Source of the DNA: Hymenobacter fodinae | Lineage (GTDB): Bacteria; Bacteroidota; Bacteroidia; Cytophagales; Hymenobacteraceae | Assembly: GCF_004745825.1 (NCBI RefSeq) | Contig: NZ_SRLA01000002.1 | Span: 1,178,001 to 1,242,000 of the forward strand | Direction of reading: 5' to 3' | DNA length: 64,000 nucleotides | Shown here: in pieces, positions 1-8,020 of the stretch | Position numbering within the stretch: position 1 is the stretch's first letter | Layout of the letters: each line of letters opens with the position of its first letter | The notes under the pieces: generated by a model | Database searches by the model: none | Told to the model about the DNA's origin: nothing | The model's input: only the letters and a program-made list of their open reading frames with translations | Made by a program: the position numbers and the translations under genes

Positions 1-173
1 AGGGCTAGTAGCCGTTGCACCCTGAGCACGTTGGGCCGAGTGTCAGCACGCAGCAAGTGGCGCAAACTATCGGCCGCGGGGGGCTGGGCTCCGGCAAACA
101 ACGGGAGCAGCAGGCTCAGAAACAGCACCATAAGTGTATGTTTCAATGGGGCAAAATAAATGGGCCTTAGCAT
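1..173 (-). CDS. 5' end of a secreted protein, cut by the window edge
   Basis: An open minus-strand frame starts at the ATG complementary to 171-173 and runs off the left edge of the window without a stop. After a short basic start (MLRPIYFAPLKHT) comes a hydrophobic stretch (MVLFLSLLLPLFAGAQ) that looks like a signal peptide with cleavage after AQ. An alternative in-frame start lies at 129-131. The mature part begins with a segment (ADSLRHLLRAD) of the kind seen at the start of TPR-containing sensor kinases of this group, but too little is present to name it. It faces the same way as the next gene. Confidence 0.5.
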   Translation of the reverse strand, partial: MLRPIYFAPLKHTLMVLFLSLLLPLFAGAQPPAADSLRHLLRADTRPNVLRVQRLLA

Positions 174-198
174 GCCACTGAGAATAGTGCTCGGGGGC

Positions 199-666
199 CT
201 ACCAGTTTGGGTTATGGATTACGCCGAGGGTTGTGTCGGTACCCTGGGCGGCATCTTTGCTAGGAAACGTTACGCTACCCAGAGTTAAATTCACATGAGC
301 AGATTGGCTGCCTTCAGCATCGGTCACTGGGTAAATGTCTATCGTCTGGAGCTGGATTTTAGGCTTCGCCCCTAAGCTAAGGGCAATGCGGTACGCATTC
401 TCAACCATGTTTACATCGGGCAGGTTGAGAAACAAATCATCCGTGCGCTGAGTAAGCAACTGGCTGTCGTCGGTGGCTATGATGTGCAACTCACCACCGT
501 CGGGTAGCTGCAGAACCGCTTCATGGGGGCCGGCTGGGTTAGGCTCCCGGTTTAGTGCCACGCTGAAGTACTCAACTACGTTCGGCCATGTGGCCGTGGG
601 TACGTAAAGGTACAGCACATTACTTCTAGTAATGGTAGGCTCAGAGGTAGAGGTAGTTGGGTTCAT
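199..666 (-). CDS. Small unknown protein with C-terminal IHNPNW, paralogue of the 932-1342 gene
   Basis: This 155-residue protein has no signal peptide or membrane segment. I do not recognise a named family. Its layout is similar to the gene at 932-1342: an N-terminal strand followed by a W-x-x-V-V-x-(Y/F)-F helix, strands around residues 50-65, a second helix (residues 85-100) and an identical last six residues, IHNPNW. The alternation of strands and helices resembles a glyoxalase/VOC-type half-fold, but the usual metal ligands are not obvious. The two genes lie in tandem 265 bases apart, so they are probably an old duplication. The function is unknown. Confidence 0.7.
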   Translation of the reverse strand: MNPTTSTSEPTITRSNVLYLYVPTATWPNVVEYFSVALNREPNPAGPHEAVLQLPDGGELHIIATDDSQLLTQRTDDLFLNLPDVNMVENAYRIALSLGAKPKIQLQTIDIYPVTDAEGSQSAHVNLTLGSVTFPSKDAAQGTDTTLGVIHNPNW

Positions 667-931
667 AGTAGCTATCTGGTTGTAAGTGAAAGATATAGAT
701 CTAATATAATGTAACTTATTGGATATATAACTTCATTATTTTAATACATGGCTAGTGAGCGTAGGTGTATCGCCTTATTTCTTGCTTAATGGAAGCAATA
801 CGCATAAGTACTGAAAGCTCTGCTGCGTTATCGGTTGGCATACAAGAGCCATACCCGCTGCCGAAGAGCTCGTTTGCTTGCTTCGGCAGCGGGTACAGTT
901 TCAAGTAAAGCGCAGGTACTAGGGGTATAAA
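667..931. other. AT-rich gap between the two IHNPNW paralogues
   Basis: The first 100 bases next to the 199-666 start are very AT-rich, as expected of a Bacteroidota promoter region. No further gene is visible. The right part holds the hairpin listed separately. Confidence 0.5.
852..895 (-). terminator. Strong hairpin downstream of the second paralogue
   Basis: A perfect 15-bp inverted repeat (TACCCGCTGCCGAAG at 852-866, complement at 881-895) encloses a 14-base loop. It lies 36 bases beyond the stop of the 932-1342 gene in that gene's direction. It has no clear U-run, so it may be a processing or protective stem rather than a classical intrinsic terminator. Confidence 0.5.
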
Positions 932-1342
932 TCACCAGTTTGGGTTGTGAATAAAACAGAAAAGTTGATCGTCTAAAAAATTTCTGGATTTGCCAATACC
1001 AACAATTGCTATAGTGGTGTCCACTTTGTTAGATGGACCTATCTTCTTTGGTTTTTGAACAGAGTAGGCCCCTTGGCTTATTGCTTTGTCATATAAGTCT
1101 TTAACCTCCTTTTCCCCATTCGAACCCTTTACAGGACGATATATTGGTTCATTCGCTTCCGTCAGTTCTTTTTCTTCTGCTCGAGTAAGTCGTAGCTCAG
1201 AGCTGGTATCGGCTGATACGAAAACCACTTCAGAATCACTCTGTACTCTTGGCTCCCCATATAGGTGAGTGAAGAACCGCACAACTTCCTCCCATTGTGC
1301 ATACTGAATAGTGGCTTCGATTACATCGGGTGTGTTTTGCAT
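932..1342 (-). CDS. Small unknown protein with C-terminal IHNPNW (second copy)
   Basis: This 136-residue soluble protein starts MQNTPDVIEATIQYAQW. It shares the same overall plan and the identical C-terminal hexapeptide IHNPNW with the 199-666 product, but the middle is strongly diverged. It is rich in Lys and Glu, and its base composition is more AT-rich than most genes in the window, which hints at separate acquisition or relaxed constraint. No catalytic motif is recognised. An overlapping frame on the same strand (1236-1436) covers its start and is judged spurious. The function is unknown; a VOC-like fold is only a guess. Confidence 0.65.
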   Translation of the reverse strand: MQNTPDVIEATIQYAQWEEVVRFFTHLYGEPRVQSDSEVVFVSADTSSELRLTRAEEKELTEANEPIYRPVKGSNGEKEVKDLYDKAISQGAYSVQKPKKIGPSNKVDTTIAIVGIGKSRNFLDDQLFCFIHNPNW

Positions 1343-1497
1343 ACCGTAAGCTTGTTGAGTGAAATAATAACATAATATATAATTTGTATAAATTAAAATA
1401 AGAATTATTATATAAAATTAATGTTGTTACTAGCATTTCGACAGTCAGTAGCTAAAATAGGATGCTAGTGATGTTGCAGTGAGACTAAACCTAACGC

Positions 1498-1535
1498 AAA
1501 AGCCCCTCCCTGGCCAAGACCAGAGAAGGACTTTT
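1498..1535 (-). terminator. Intrinsic terminator-like hairpin
   Basis: A 16-base arm (AAAAGCCCCTCCCTGG, 1498-1513) faces a complement at 1520-1535 with three mismatches that are all C/T, so they can form G-U pairs. The loop is 6 bases. The A-run/T-run flanks allow termination in either direction. It follows the decayed gene at 1611-2320, which reads toward it. Confidence 0.6.
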
Positions 1536-1610
1536 GATTGGAGAGCAAATAGGCCTACCAATCGGTTACACCATTAGAAGCGGCTACTACAGGGCACCCT
1601 AAGGGTACTA

Positions 1611-2320
1611 TTACTGCACCATCAATCTGCTAACATATTGCCGGCCCTGTGTGTCGGAGGCGCGCAACGTGTACAAACCAGGTGCTAGGCCACTCACGGC
1701 TACTTGCTGCGTGACCGTGAGGGTGGCCGTGCGTACGGAGTGGCCTAGTACGTCAGTCAAGTAGCTGCACGCGGCTGCCGGCCGCTAGGCCACGTACGTG
1801 CACGGCAGTAGTGGCGGGGTTGGGGTAGAGGCCTAGTGAAACCGGATGGCCAATTGAAGCAGACAGTACAGCGCTTCCCAGAGTCGCAATAAAACTTTCA
1901 GTAACAGTTGACGTGCTAAGTGTGATGTTGCTTAACGCACAGGTGCCTGCGAAATTCCCTAATAGGTGTATATCTCCCTTGGCATCAAGGCCTAAGTGCA
2001 TTCCTGAGGAGGAACTAGTGCCCCCTGCCTGCTGCGTCTAAAGTATTTGGCCCTATTTGGAAAAAGAAGCCACAAGTACGTTGCGGGTGCCTGTGCTGCT
2101 AAGCGTGCCGGAGCCTACCTGAGCAGTATCTGTTAAGCTGCCCGTCACATAAGGATTGCCTCCACTATCTAAACTCACACTCACAAAGCGGTTGTTTCCG
2201 GAGCCCACAAGAGTTTGCACCCATTGCACTCCTCCTTGGGGCGGGCACTTCATCAGATAACCATCAGGACTACCATCGCCAGATAATGCGGTGATGCCAA
2301 AAGTAGCTGATCCGCTAAAA
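1611..2320 (-). pseudogene. Decayed SBBP beta-propeller protein with T9SS sorting tail
   Basis: The minus strand can be read as one secreted-protein fragment. It starts with a SBBP-type repeat (FSGSATFGITALSGDGSPDG, then VQWVQTLVGSGNN and later NPYVTGSLTDTAQVG), continues TQQAGGTSSSSG and ends with a Por secretion tail (GLYPNPATTAVHV, then VAVSGLAPGLYTLRASD, stop at 1611-1613). The frame is broken three times: an in-frame TAG at 2053-2055, a second in-frame TAG at 2038-2040 where a Trp (TGG) is expected before TQQAGG, and a one-base shift near 1756-1765 inside the sorting domain (LL[T]DVLGH). The 5' end is missing and runs into an unrelated fragment at about 2320. It must be non-functional unless sequencing errors account for all three lesions. 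Confidence 0.75.
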
Positions 2321-2488
2321 CTGCACGGCGCGCTCCAGCACGTACTAGTCCTGGGTGGGGTTGTCGGTGGTGGAGTCGGGTCGGGGTACGCCTAATAGGT
2401 CGCAGAGATCTTGTAGAAACAGGCCGTAGTTGGCTCGCTCCGCACCGCCGACGGGTTTCCAGCGGGCTTCAAATTCGGGGTAAGTCAC
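2321..2488 (-). pseudogene. Fragment resembling the N-terminus of a type II R-M DNA methyltransferase
   Basis: Read on the minus strand from the GTG at 2486-2488, this encodes [20 protein letters not shown], then [20 protein letters not shown] and, after an in-frame TAG, YVLERAVQF. This arrangement (W, [18 protein letters not shown].(F/L)E.AV.F) is the N-terminal signature I associate with large class I SAM-dependent DNA methyltransferases of the MmeI-like/type IIL group. Those proteins are normally around 900 residues or more, and only about 55 remain here. The similarity ends where the SBBP remnant begins, so the two fragments are joined by a deletion or recombination scar. The identification is from memory and needs a search. 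Confidence 0.5.
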
Positions 2489-2570
2489 GAGTGATATAGT
2501 CCAGGTAGAAATTGGCCCCGGAAGATAAGTCGCCTAGGCGGTAAATAAATATGGATAGTGGCCTGCGATA

Positions 2571-2638
2571 AAAACTACAGACCAAAGGGAACTCCCCTCC
2601 TCGTCTAAGTAGGGAAACTACCTTTGGTCTGTAGTTTT
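2571..2638 (-). terminator. Terminator with 18-bp perfect stem after the GerW-like gene
   Basis: An 18-bp perfect inverted repeat (AAAACTACAGACCAAAGG at 2571-2588, complement at 2621-2638) encloses a 32-base loop. In the minus direction it begins 26 bases after the stop of the 2664-3035 gene, and the last arm is followed by a T-run. This fits a Rho-independent terminator with an unusually long loop. Confidence 0.6.
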
Positions 2639-2663
2639 AGCTCTAGTTTAAAAGTTGCTGCCC

Positions 2664-3035
2664 TTACCGATTCTGGCGTAGTAGTTTGGGCACGTTGCGC
2701 AGTACTAGTAGGGCCACTAGGCCACTCACGGCTACTAGCGGCACTACTGAGCCCCTGATAGGGCGGAAGCGAGACTTCCCATTGGCTATTTCAATGTATC
2801 CGATGGGAGTGAGGGCCACGCCAGCGCCGCCCCCAGAGCCCTCGCCCTCGTTGTTTTTAGAGCCGCCGCCCCCGCCAAAACCGTAAATGGAGCGTGCCAC
2901 CGGAATCACTGTGATGCCGTCGCGTTCAACGGGAGTGCCGTAAATAGTCTGGGCTGTTGCCGAGAGGCCGAGCTGCTGAGCAAGGCGTTCAACCAGTGTA
3001 GAGGAAGGAGTAGCCGCAGAAGAAGATGTTTCCAT
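2664..3035 (-). CDS. GerW/YtfJ family protein with a C-terminal membrane anchor
   Basis: The family is known from spore formers (YtfJ/GerW) but occurs widely in non-sporulating bacteria, where its role is unclear. The start chosen is METSSSAATP at 3035, because the 31 residues in front (frame open to 3128) are not family-like. Visible features are an N-terminal helix (LVERLAQQLGLSA), the core VIPVARSIYGFGGGGG, a Gly-rich acidic stretch GEGSGGGAGV, then LTPIGYIEI and a C-terminal hydrophobic segment (VVPLVAVSGLVALLVL) that should anchor it in the membrane, followed by basic residues. The DNA of this anchor contains the sequence CTAGGCCACTCACGGCTAC, also present at 1685-1703. Confidence 0.75.
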   Translation of the reverse strand: METSSSAATPSSTLVERLAQQLGLSATAQTIYGTPVERDGITVIPVARSIYGFGGGGGSKNNEGEGSGGGAGVALTPIGYIEIANGKSRFRPIRGSVVPLVAVSGLVALLVLRNVPKLLRQNR

Positions 3036-3193
3036 AGAAAAGGATCCGGATGAAACCCGATAGTAGCCATTAAGTGGCATGGCAAGCGCGTTATTAGTCA
3101 GCAAAGCCACTGTGCTCATTATACGCATGTGCTGATTACGAGTGGCCTAGCGCTACTTCAAAGCCGAACTTTGAAAAGGTTAAGCGAAGAAAA

Positions 3194-3751
3194 TTATTTT
3201 TTGGGGGCGGTCAGACTGGTAGGCATCAGCACCGAATCAATAGAGTGAACAACTCCGTTTTCGGCCACAATATCATCGTTCACAACCGTGCTGGTCATCC
3301 CCTTGGAGTCTTTTAGTGTAATGGTGCTTCCTTGACGCATCACGGTAAGTGTTTCACCCTGCACCGTCTGCAACTGTAGGCCATCTTTGAGGTTGGCAGC
3401 TAAGTAGCTGCCAGGCACTACATGATACGCAAGCAAGGCAGTGAGCTGGCTTTTGTTAGCAGGTTTGAGCAGTTCATCGAGCCGACCAGCCGGGAGCTTT
3501 TCAAAAGCAGCATTAGTAGGCGCGAAGACGGTGTACTTGGTAGTGCCAGTGGCGGCGCCTTCCAGACCCGCTGCCTTCACTGCCGACATCAGGGTAGTAT
3601 GGTTGGGGGAGAGCCGCGACATTCCCAGTAAGTTGCCCCGAGCCTCTGCCGTCACCGGGTCACCGGTTTGAGCATAAGTCGCCGATATACCAGCCCCCAG
3701 GAGTAGGAAGCCACTGATCAGGATCGATGAAATGATTTTGCAGTGCGCCAT
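3194..3751 (-). CDS. Secreted fasciclin (FAS1) domain protein
   Basis: About 185 residues from the chosen start MAHCKIISSIL at 3751. The frame is open further upstream to 3934, but only this start places a signal peptide (IISSILISGFLLLGAGISATYAQ) at the N-terminus. One FAS1 domain fills the rest: H1 box YTVFAPTNAAFEKLP, then LLAYHVVPGSYLA, and H2-like VVNDDIVAENGVVHSIDSVL near the end. FAS1 proteins mediate adhesion or act as small surface proteins; no partner is evident here. It stands alone, with a terminator upstream at 3921-3963 closing the previous gene. Confidence 0.85.
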   Translation of the reverse strand: MAHCKIISSILISGFLLLGAGISATYAQTGDPVTAEARGNLLGMSRLSPNHTTLMSAVKAAGLEGAATGTTKYTVFAPTNAAFEKLPAGRLDELLKPANKSQLTALLAYHVVPGSYLAANLKDGLQLQTVQGETLTVMRQGSTITLKDSKGMTSTVVNDDIVAENGVVHSIDSVLMPTSLTAPKK

Positions 3752-3920
3752 ACTTGCGAAATGTAAAAAGTTAATAGGTTGGTTACTACGTGGGTGTAGG
3801 GCGTGGGTTATCAGACTGGTCAGTAACGCGCAGCTAGTATAGAAGGCTTGGTAGCTGTAGAGATACATCTCAGCGATGAAGACGTACCAGAGCGGTTTCA
3901 CATTACTTGACAAACAAGAA

Positions 3921-3963
3921 AAGCTGGTGACCAAGGCAACACTATGCCATAGGCCACCAGCTT
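3921..3963 (-). terminator. Terminator of the beta-helix gene
   Basis: AAGCTGGTG (3921-3929) pairs with CACCAGCTT (3955-3963). Inside, CC/GG and GGCA/TGCC extend the stem. In the minus direction it lies about 70 bases after the stop at 4033 and is followed by a U-rich stretch (TTTTCTTGTTTG), as expected for an intrinsic terminator. Confidence 0.65.
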
Positions 3964-4032
3964 ACGCTAATAGTACCTGTACTTAACCTCGGGTCAGAGA
4001 CATTTAATTACTTTAAGGCGTGGTTGAGTGGC

Positions 4033-6243
4033 TTACTCAATAACTAGGCGGGTACGAAACACCTGGTTACCGCTAGTGACAGAAACCACATAGCTACCTG
4101 AGGATACCTGAGCGGGTAATGGCACGGCTACAGGGGTAGTTCTACTGGCAACCACTTGTTGCTGCAGCACAACTTGGCCCGTGAGGTTAGTTATGGTCAC
4201 CCGTAGGGGCTGTCCGGCCCAAGACGCTGCATCCAGCAATAGCTTAGAGCCGCGTCGGGCCGGATTAGGAAACAAACTCAGCGCTAACTCGCTAGCCGTA
4301 GTAGGTGCCACTACCACAACTGAACTATAGTGACTGGAACCATCCAGATCAACCTGCCGCAGACGGTAATAGGTGGGTTGCGTTACGTTATAGGTGTCGT
4401 TCCACGTGTACGCGCGGACCGTGGAGCTTTGGCCTGCCGCCGCTACCTTCGCTACACTGACGAACGTTTTACCATCGGTAGAGCGCTGAATCTCGAAGAA
4501 GGCGCTGTTGAGTTCCAAGGCCGTAGCCCACTGCACTAATACCTTGTTAGCGGCAGGTTTAGCCTGAAAGCGGATAAGCTCCACGGGGAGTGGGTTACTG
4601 GCACCGCCTCCCTGGGCACCAATATTGACCGGTGCGCCAGCGGGAGGCAGAGCAAATCCGTAAAGGTCATGCGCACCAAGGGTGAGCCCGAATAACGTTT
4701 GCAGGTCGAGGCCGGCCCCAAGCAGTGGGGAAGTGGCCTGCAGTTGATATGGCTTCCAACTGCTCAAGGAGCTGCCCACTCCCCAAGGGTTGGTGCCTCC
4801 CACACCTGGGGAAATAAATTTGGGGTCTGTATATAGGCCACTATTAGCACCATTCAGGCGTTCAGCCCCTGTATTGGCGCGCCATTCTTCTAGGCTGGAG
4901 AAAGTAGAAGACCACTGCCGCCACGAAGTAGGCGACCCGCTGCCCCAGTAGCAGTTCCCCTGAAATGTAACGCCACCACCCTGGTCCAACAACATAGGAA
5001 CGCCGCCGGTAGTCTGGAAAACGTTGTTTCGAAGTGCCGTTTCTGTAATGCTAGGGCTGGCTACATACACTGCCACTGGAGAATAGCTCGTAGATGGGGC
5101 TAAGTAAACAGAGTTGTGGTAGATATTAGCACCCCGAATACCACCACCTGCCCCCGACGACCATAGCAGGATGCTGCTGCCATATTTGCGGGCATCATTC
5201 TCGCTAATATTATATCGGATGGTGAGATTCTCCATAGCCACTGGAGCACCATTATACTGAGCTAGCATAAGGCCAGGGCCATCGTTATCATGGGAGTAGT
5301 TGTACTGCAGCATTGAGTTGGTGCAGCCACCGTCCAGATCAAATCCACCTCCGTCAATAGTGCCAGAATGGTTGTGATGTGATTCACACTTCTGGATTAT
5401 CAGGTCATTACACGCGTATGCCCAGATGCCAGCAGGTCCCGTATAAGAATGTTTACTAAGCCATCCGTTATTGTAAGCCTCACATTCCTCAATTACACCG
5501 CTATCTACGTTAGCCAAAACGATGCCGCTCCCAGTATTTCGATCTGTGACCGAATATAGACCAGAGTTATTATATGATTTGCAATTAGCTACGTACCAGT
5601 TGTGATGAGCGTGGAGTGTGGCGCCATAAGAGAAGATGCCCGTATCACCATTGTCGTGTGTTATCGTGTTTGTAATACGTACATCATCATAACCATATGC
5701 AAATCCCCAAAAACTTACGGCCGCACTATGGCTGCCAACAACTATGCCGTAAGACTGATAGCCACTAACTTCTAGGCTGTCAATTAAGATGTGCCGAAAC
5801 GGAGTGGTAGTGGGAGTATTCTCCTCTCTATAAAAGAAAACCCCAGCGGCTTGGTTACTATCCCGGCCGGCTCCCATAAATTTCAACCGTCGTATTTCAA
5901 TAGCATCGGTGTTAAAGGCTATGAAGCCTTGCTGTATTCCGCTACTAATGATAGCAGTTTCCTTGCCGTAGGAGCTGTAAACAATAGGTTTTTCTGGGGT
6001 GCCCCTCTCGTTAGCATCAATAGTGCCGGAGAAAGTTTGTGCTCCTTCAAAAAGAACCTTGTCACCAGGCTGCAGTACGGCTTGATTTACCCGATTAATG
6101 CTTTGCCAAGCAGTTTGCACTGAAGTACCGTCGTACGAATCATTACCGGATGGGCTTACGAAATATGTAGTTGCTAGCGCCGACTGGCCACTGCCCATAA
6201 AGCCACATATAAGAGGAAGCAGGCAAGTAAGAAATTTTTGCAT
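4033..6243 (-). CDS. Secreted right-handed beta-helix protein with T9SS sorting domain
   Basis: 736 residues. Residues 1-24 are a signal peptide ending SALA. The next part starts TTYFVSPSGNDSYDGTS, typical of secreted parallel beta-helix (pectate-lyase-like, PbH1) proteins, and is followed by many N-rich rungs with phrases such as HDNGDTGIFSYGA, YNNSGLYSV and YNYSHDNDGPG up to about residue 430. A linker around 530-630 (PVELIRFQAKPAANKVLVQW, then FFEIQRSTDGKTFV) is the Ig/Fn3-like module usual before a sorting tail. The end (LSLFPNPARRGSKLLLDA ... TRLVIE) is a type IX secretion Por sorting domain. It probably binds or cleaves a polysaccharide; the substrate cannot be told. It is followed by its own terminator and is not in an operon. 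Confidence 0.85.
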   Translation of the reverse strand: MQKFLTCLLPLICGFMGSGQSALATTYFVSPSGNDSYDGTSVQTAWQSINRVNQAVLQPGDKVLFEGAQTFSGTIDANERGTPEKPIVYSSYGKETAIISSGIQQGFIAFNTDAIEIRRLKFMGAGRDSNQAAGVFFYREENTPTTTPFRHILIDSLEVSGYQSYGIVVGSHSAAVSFWGFAYGYDDVRITNTITHDNGDTGIFSYGATLHAHHNWYVANCKSYNNSGLYSVTDRNTGSGIVLANVDSGVIEECEAYNNGWLSKHSYTGPAGIWAYACNDLIIQKCESHHNHSGTIDGGGFDLDGGCTNSMLQYNYSHDNDGPGLMLAQYNGAPVAMENLTIRYNISENDARKYGSSILLWSSGAGGGIRGANIYHNSVYLAPSTSYSPVAVYVASPSITETALRNNVFQTTGGVPMLLDQGGGVTFQGNCYWGSGSPTSWRQWSSTFSSLEEWRANTGAERLNGANSGLYTDPKFISPGVGGTNPWGVGSSLSSWKPYQLQATSPLLGAGLDLQTLFGLTLGAHDLYGFALPPAGAPVNIGAQGGGASNPLPVELIRFQAKPAANKVLVQWATALELNSAFFEIQRSTDGKTFVSVAKVAAAGQSSTVRAYTWNDTYNVTQPTYYRLRQVDLDGSSHYSSVVVVAPTTASELALSLFPNPARRGSKLLLDAASWAGQPLRVTITNLTGQVVLQQQVVASRTTPVAVPLPAQVSSGSYVVSVTSGNQVFRTRLVIE

Positions 6244-7005
6244 AGTACTGATCGCAGAATAATTTGACTTATAAACAAATATACGTTATAATTATTGTAT
6301 AAATAGTATAATTATATCGATTAGTCAGATGTTGATCTATACATATAACTCTAATAGGTTGGTGTCCAGATTATAGTAGACGGGTTGAGCCAGATAGTAA
6401 CTGTAAAGGTCATGTATTGTAGCAAAAGCGTAGTCAGTGCATATAGTCGAAGGATAGCCGGTAATCACCTTATTGTTCAGTTCATTCTGGCTGAAAGTAT
6501 AATGTTCTTCAACCTTTATAATTTCATTTGGTGAAGATTAGTATAGATATAATTATATATAATTAACCAAGTTGTAAAGAAGATTATTGCAGTTGGGTAT
6601 TGCACGCTACACTGATTTAGAAGTAAGCAGTTGCAGTATTGAAGCCGCGTTTTAGATTTTGAGATTTATATAGCCCTGATTGAATGATCGTAGAAGCGGA
6701 AATTCTGCCGCAGAGCGTATAGTAATAGCTTGCAGATGCAGGTATTTCATAAGGTGTGAGGTTCAATTGCTTTACAATCAAGCCCGGACTAGACGTTATT
6801 AAAAGTAATGGGGGAGTAGGCCATTAGGCCGACTTTGCGCTAGTCATGTTCTAGCTCAAGGCACGCCGTTATGAGAAGAGTACTTTTGATTTGACTTATC
6901 TCGTTAAGCGATGAGAAGGGTAAACAAAAGCATTTGCCGAAGTCACGTTTTAGCAAAATCACTAGATTTGATTTCACTGCTTCCAACTTATCCTTCCCAC
7001 TATAC
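6244..7005. other. Long AT-rich intergenic region
   Basis: About 760 bases between two divergent genes, rich in TATA/ATAATT runs near 6270-6330 and 6530-6570. A 96-codon antisense frame (6840-7130) overlaps the start of the next gene and has no coding character. I see no convincing gene, RNA or repeat; it should hold the promoters of both flanking genes. Confidence 0.45.
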
Positions 7006-7896
7006 ATGAAAAGTGTTACCCTACTGGCGCTTAGTGCCTCCGTGTTAGTACTGTCTACGTCATCAGTCCCTACGACCGCACCGCAGGGTTGGGAGCCACT
7101 GCTTGATAAGAAGCTCAGCAAGTGGCGCACGTATGAAAGCTACCGGCACCAGCTAGGCTACCGTGGCAAACAGCCCACTGATGCGCAAGGTGATGCCATC
7201 AAGCCCATTGGGTACGATAAAAACGAAGCAAACGTATTCTCAGTGGAAATGCAGCAGGGCGAACCAGTGCTGCGCATTAGTGGTGAAATCTATGGCTGCG
7301 TGTTCACCAAGCAAGATTTTACCAACTACGACCTGAAGCTGAAGGTGAAATGGGGCAGCAAAAAGTGGGTGCCCCGCCTCGACGAGCCACGTGACAGCGG
7401 TATCCTCTATAACAGTCAGGGCGAATGCGGAGTAGACTATTGGCACAGCTGGATGCTCAGCCAGGAGTTTCAGGTATCGGAGTATGAGCGGGGTAACGCC
7501 ATGGGCGACTTCTGGTGCATCGCCAATTCCACCGCTGATATCAAAGCGGCTTATAATGCTACCAAAGACACCTTGCGGTTCAATCCTGCCGCTGCGCTCG
7601 TAACAATGGGTAATGGCCGCTCGGGCTTTTGCCAAGCTGCTGCAAATTATGAGTCGCCGGCCGGGCAGTGGACCGAGTTAGAACTCATCAACGTAAATGG
7701 CAAGAGCGTGCACATCGTGAATGGCCACGTGGTAATGGCTGTAGATAACTCTAGCTCCGTGGTAAATGGCCAGCGTCAGCCGCTCAAACAAGGTAAAATT
7801 CAGCTTCAGAGCGAGGCGGCCGAGGTGTATTACAAAGGCATCATGATCAAGCCTCTGGAGACTATGCCCGCGCAATACGCAGCATACTTCAAGTAG
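7006..7896 (+). CDS. Secreted DUF1080 (3-keto-disaccharide hydrolase-like) protein
   Basis: 296 residues from MKSVTLLALSASVLVLSTSS, chosen because it begins with a signal peptide; the frame is open upstream to 6934. The concanavalin/LamG-like DUF1080 fold is shown by WEPLLDKKLSKWRTY near the start, GCVFTKQDFTNYDLKLKVKW, DSGILYNSQGECGVDYWHSW, SQEFQV, then NGKSVHIVNGHVVMAVDNSS and KQGKIQLQSEAAEVYYKGI at the end. Members of this family hydrolyse 3-keto-disaccharides or act on 3-oxidised sugars. A second DUF1080 gene lies at 27727-28497 within the sugar-oxidation cluster. It shares a bidirectional palindromic terminator with the convergent VOC gene. Confidence 0.85.
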   Translation: MKSVTLLALSASVLVLSTSSVPTTAPQGWEPLLDKKLSKWRTYESYRHQLGYRGKQPTDAQGDAIKPIGYDKNEANVFSVEMQQGEPVLRISGEIYGCVFTKQDFTNYDLKLKVKWGSKKWVPRLDEPRDSGILYNSQGECGVDYWHSWMLSQEFQVSEYERGNAMGDFWCIANSTADIKAAYNATKDTLRFNPAAALVTMGNGRSGFCQAAANYESPAGQWTELELINVNGKSVHIVNGHVVMAVDNSSSVVNGQRQPLKQGKIQLQSEAAEVYYKGIMIKPLETMPAQYAAYFK

Positions 7897-7939
7897 AGCA
7901 AGTAGGAAAGCGCTGCTTGCGTCTCGTTTTCGGGTAGAA

Positions 7940-7985
7940 TTAACTACAGAGGCCTAGCACACGTGTGCTAGGCCTCTGTAGTTAA
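7940..7985. terminator. Bidirectional terminator, perfect 46-base palindrome
   Basis: From 7940 to 7985 the sequence is a perfect palindrome, with arms TTAACTACAGAGGCCTAGCA plus CAC and the same in reverse complement and no spacer at the centre (CACACGTGTG). It lies between converging genes ending at 7896 and 8021. Each arm contains the iterated GGCCTAG heptamer. Confidence 0.75.
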
Positions 7986-8020
7986 GTAAAAGGGGGAAGG
8001 TTGTAATAGCACTGACTGGC

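Noticed and set aside
1236..1436. 66-codon minus-strand frame overlapping the 932-1342 gene
   Set aside because: It covers the AT-rich promoter and the start of a better-supported gene in another frame and shows no family features.
2489..2563. Minus-strand frame [20 protein letters not shown] upstream of the methyltransferase fragment
   Set aside because: The stretch looks protein-like but I recognise no family, and no start or continuation could be defined.
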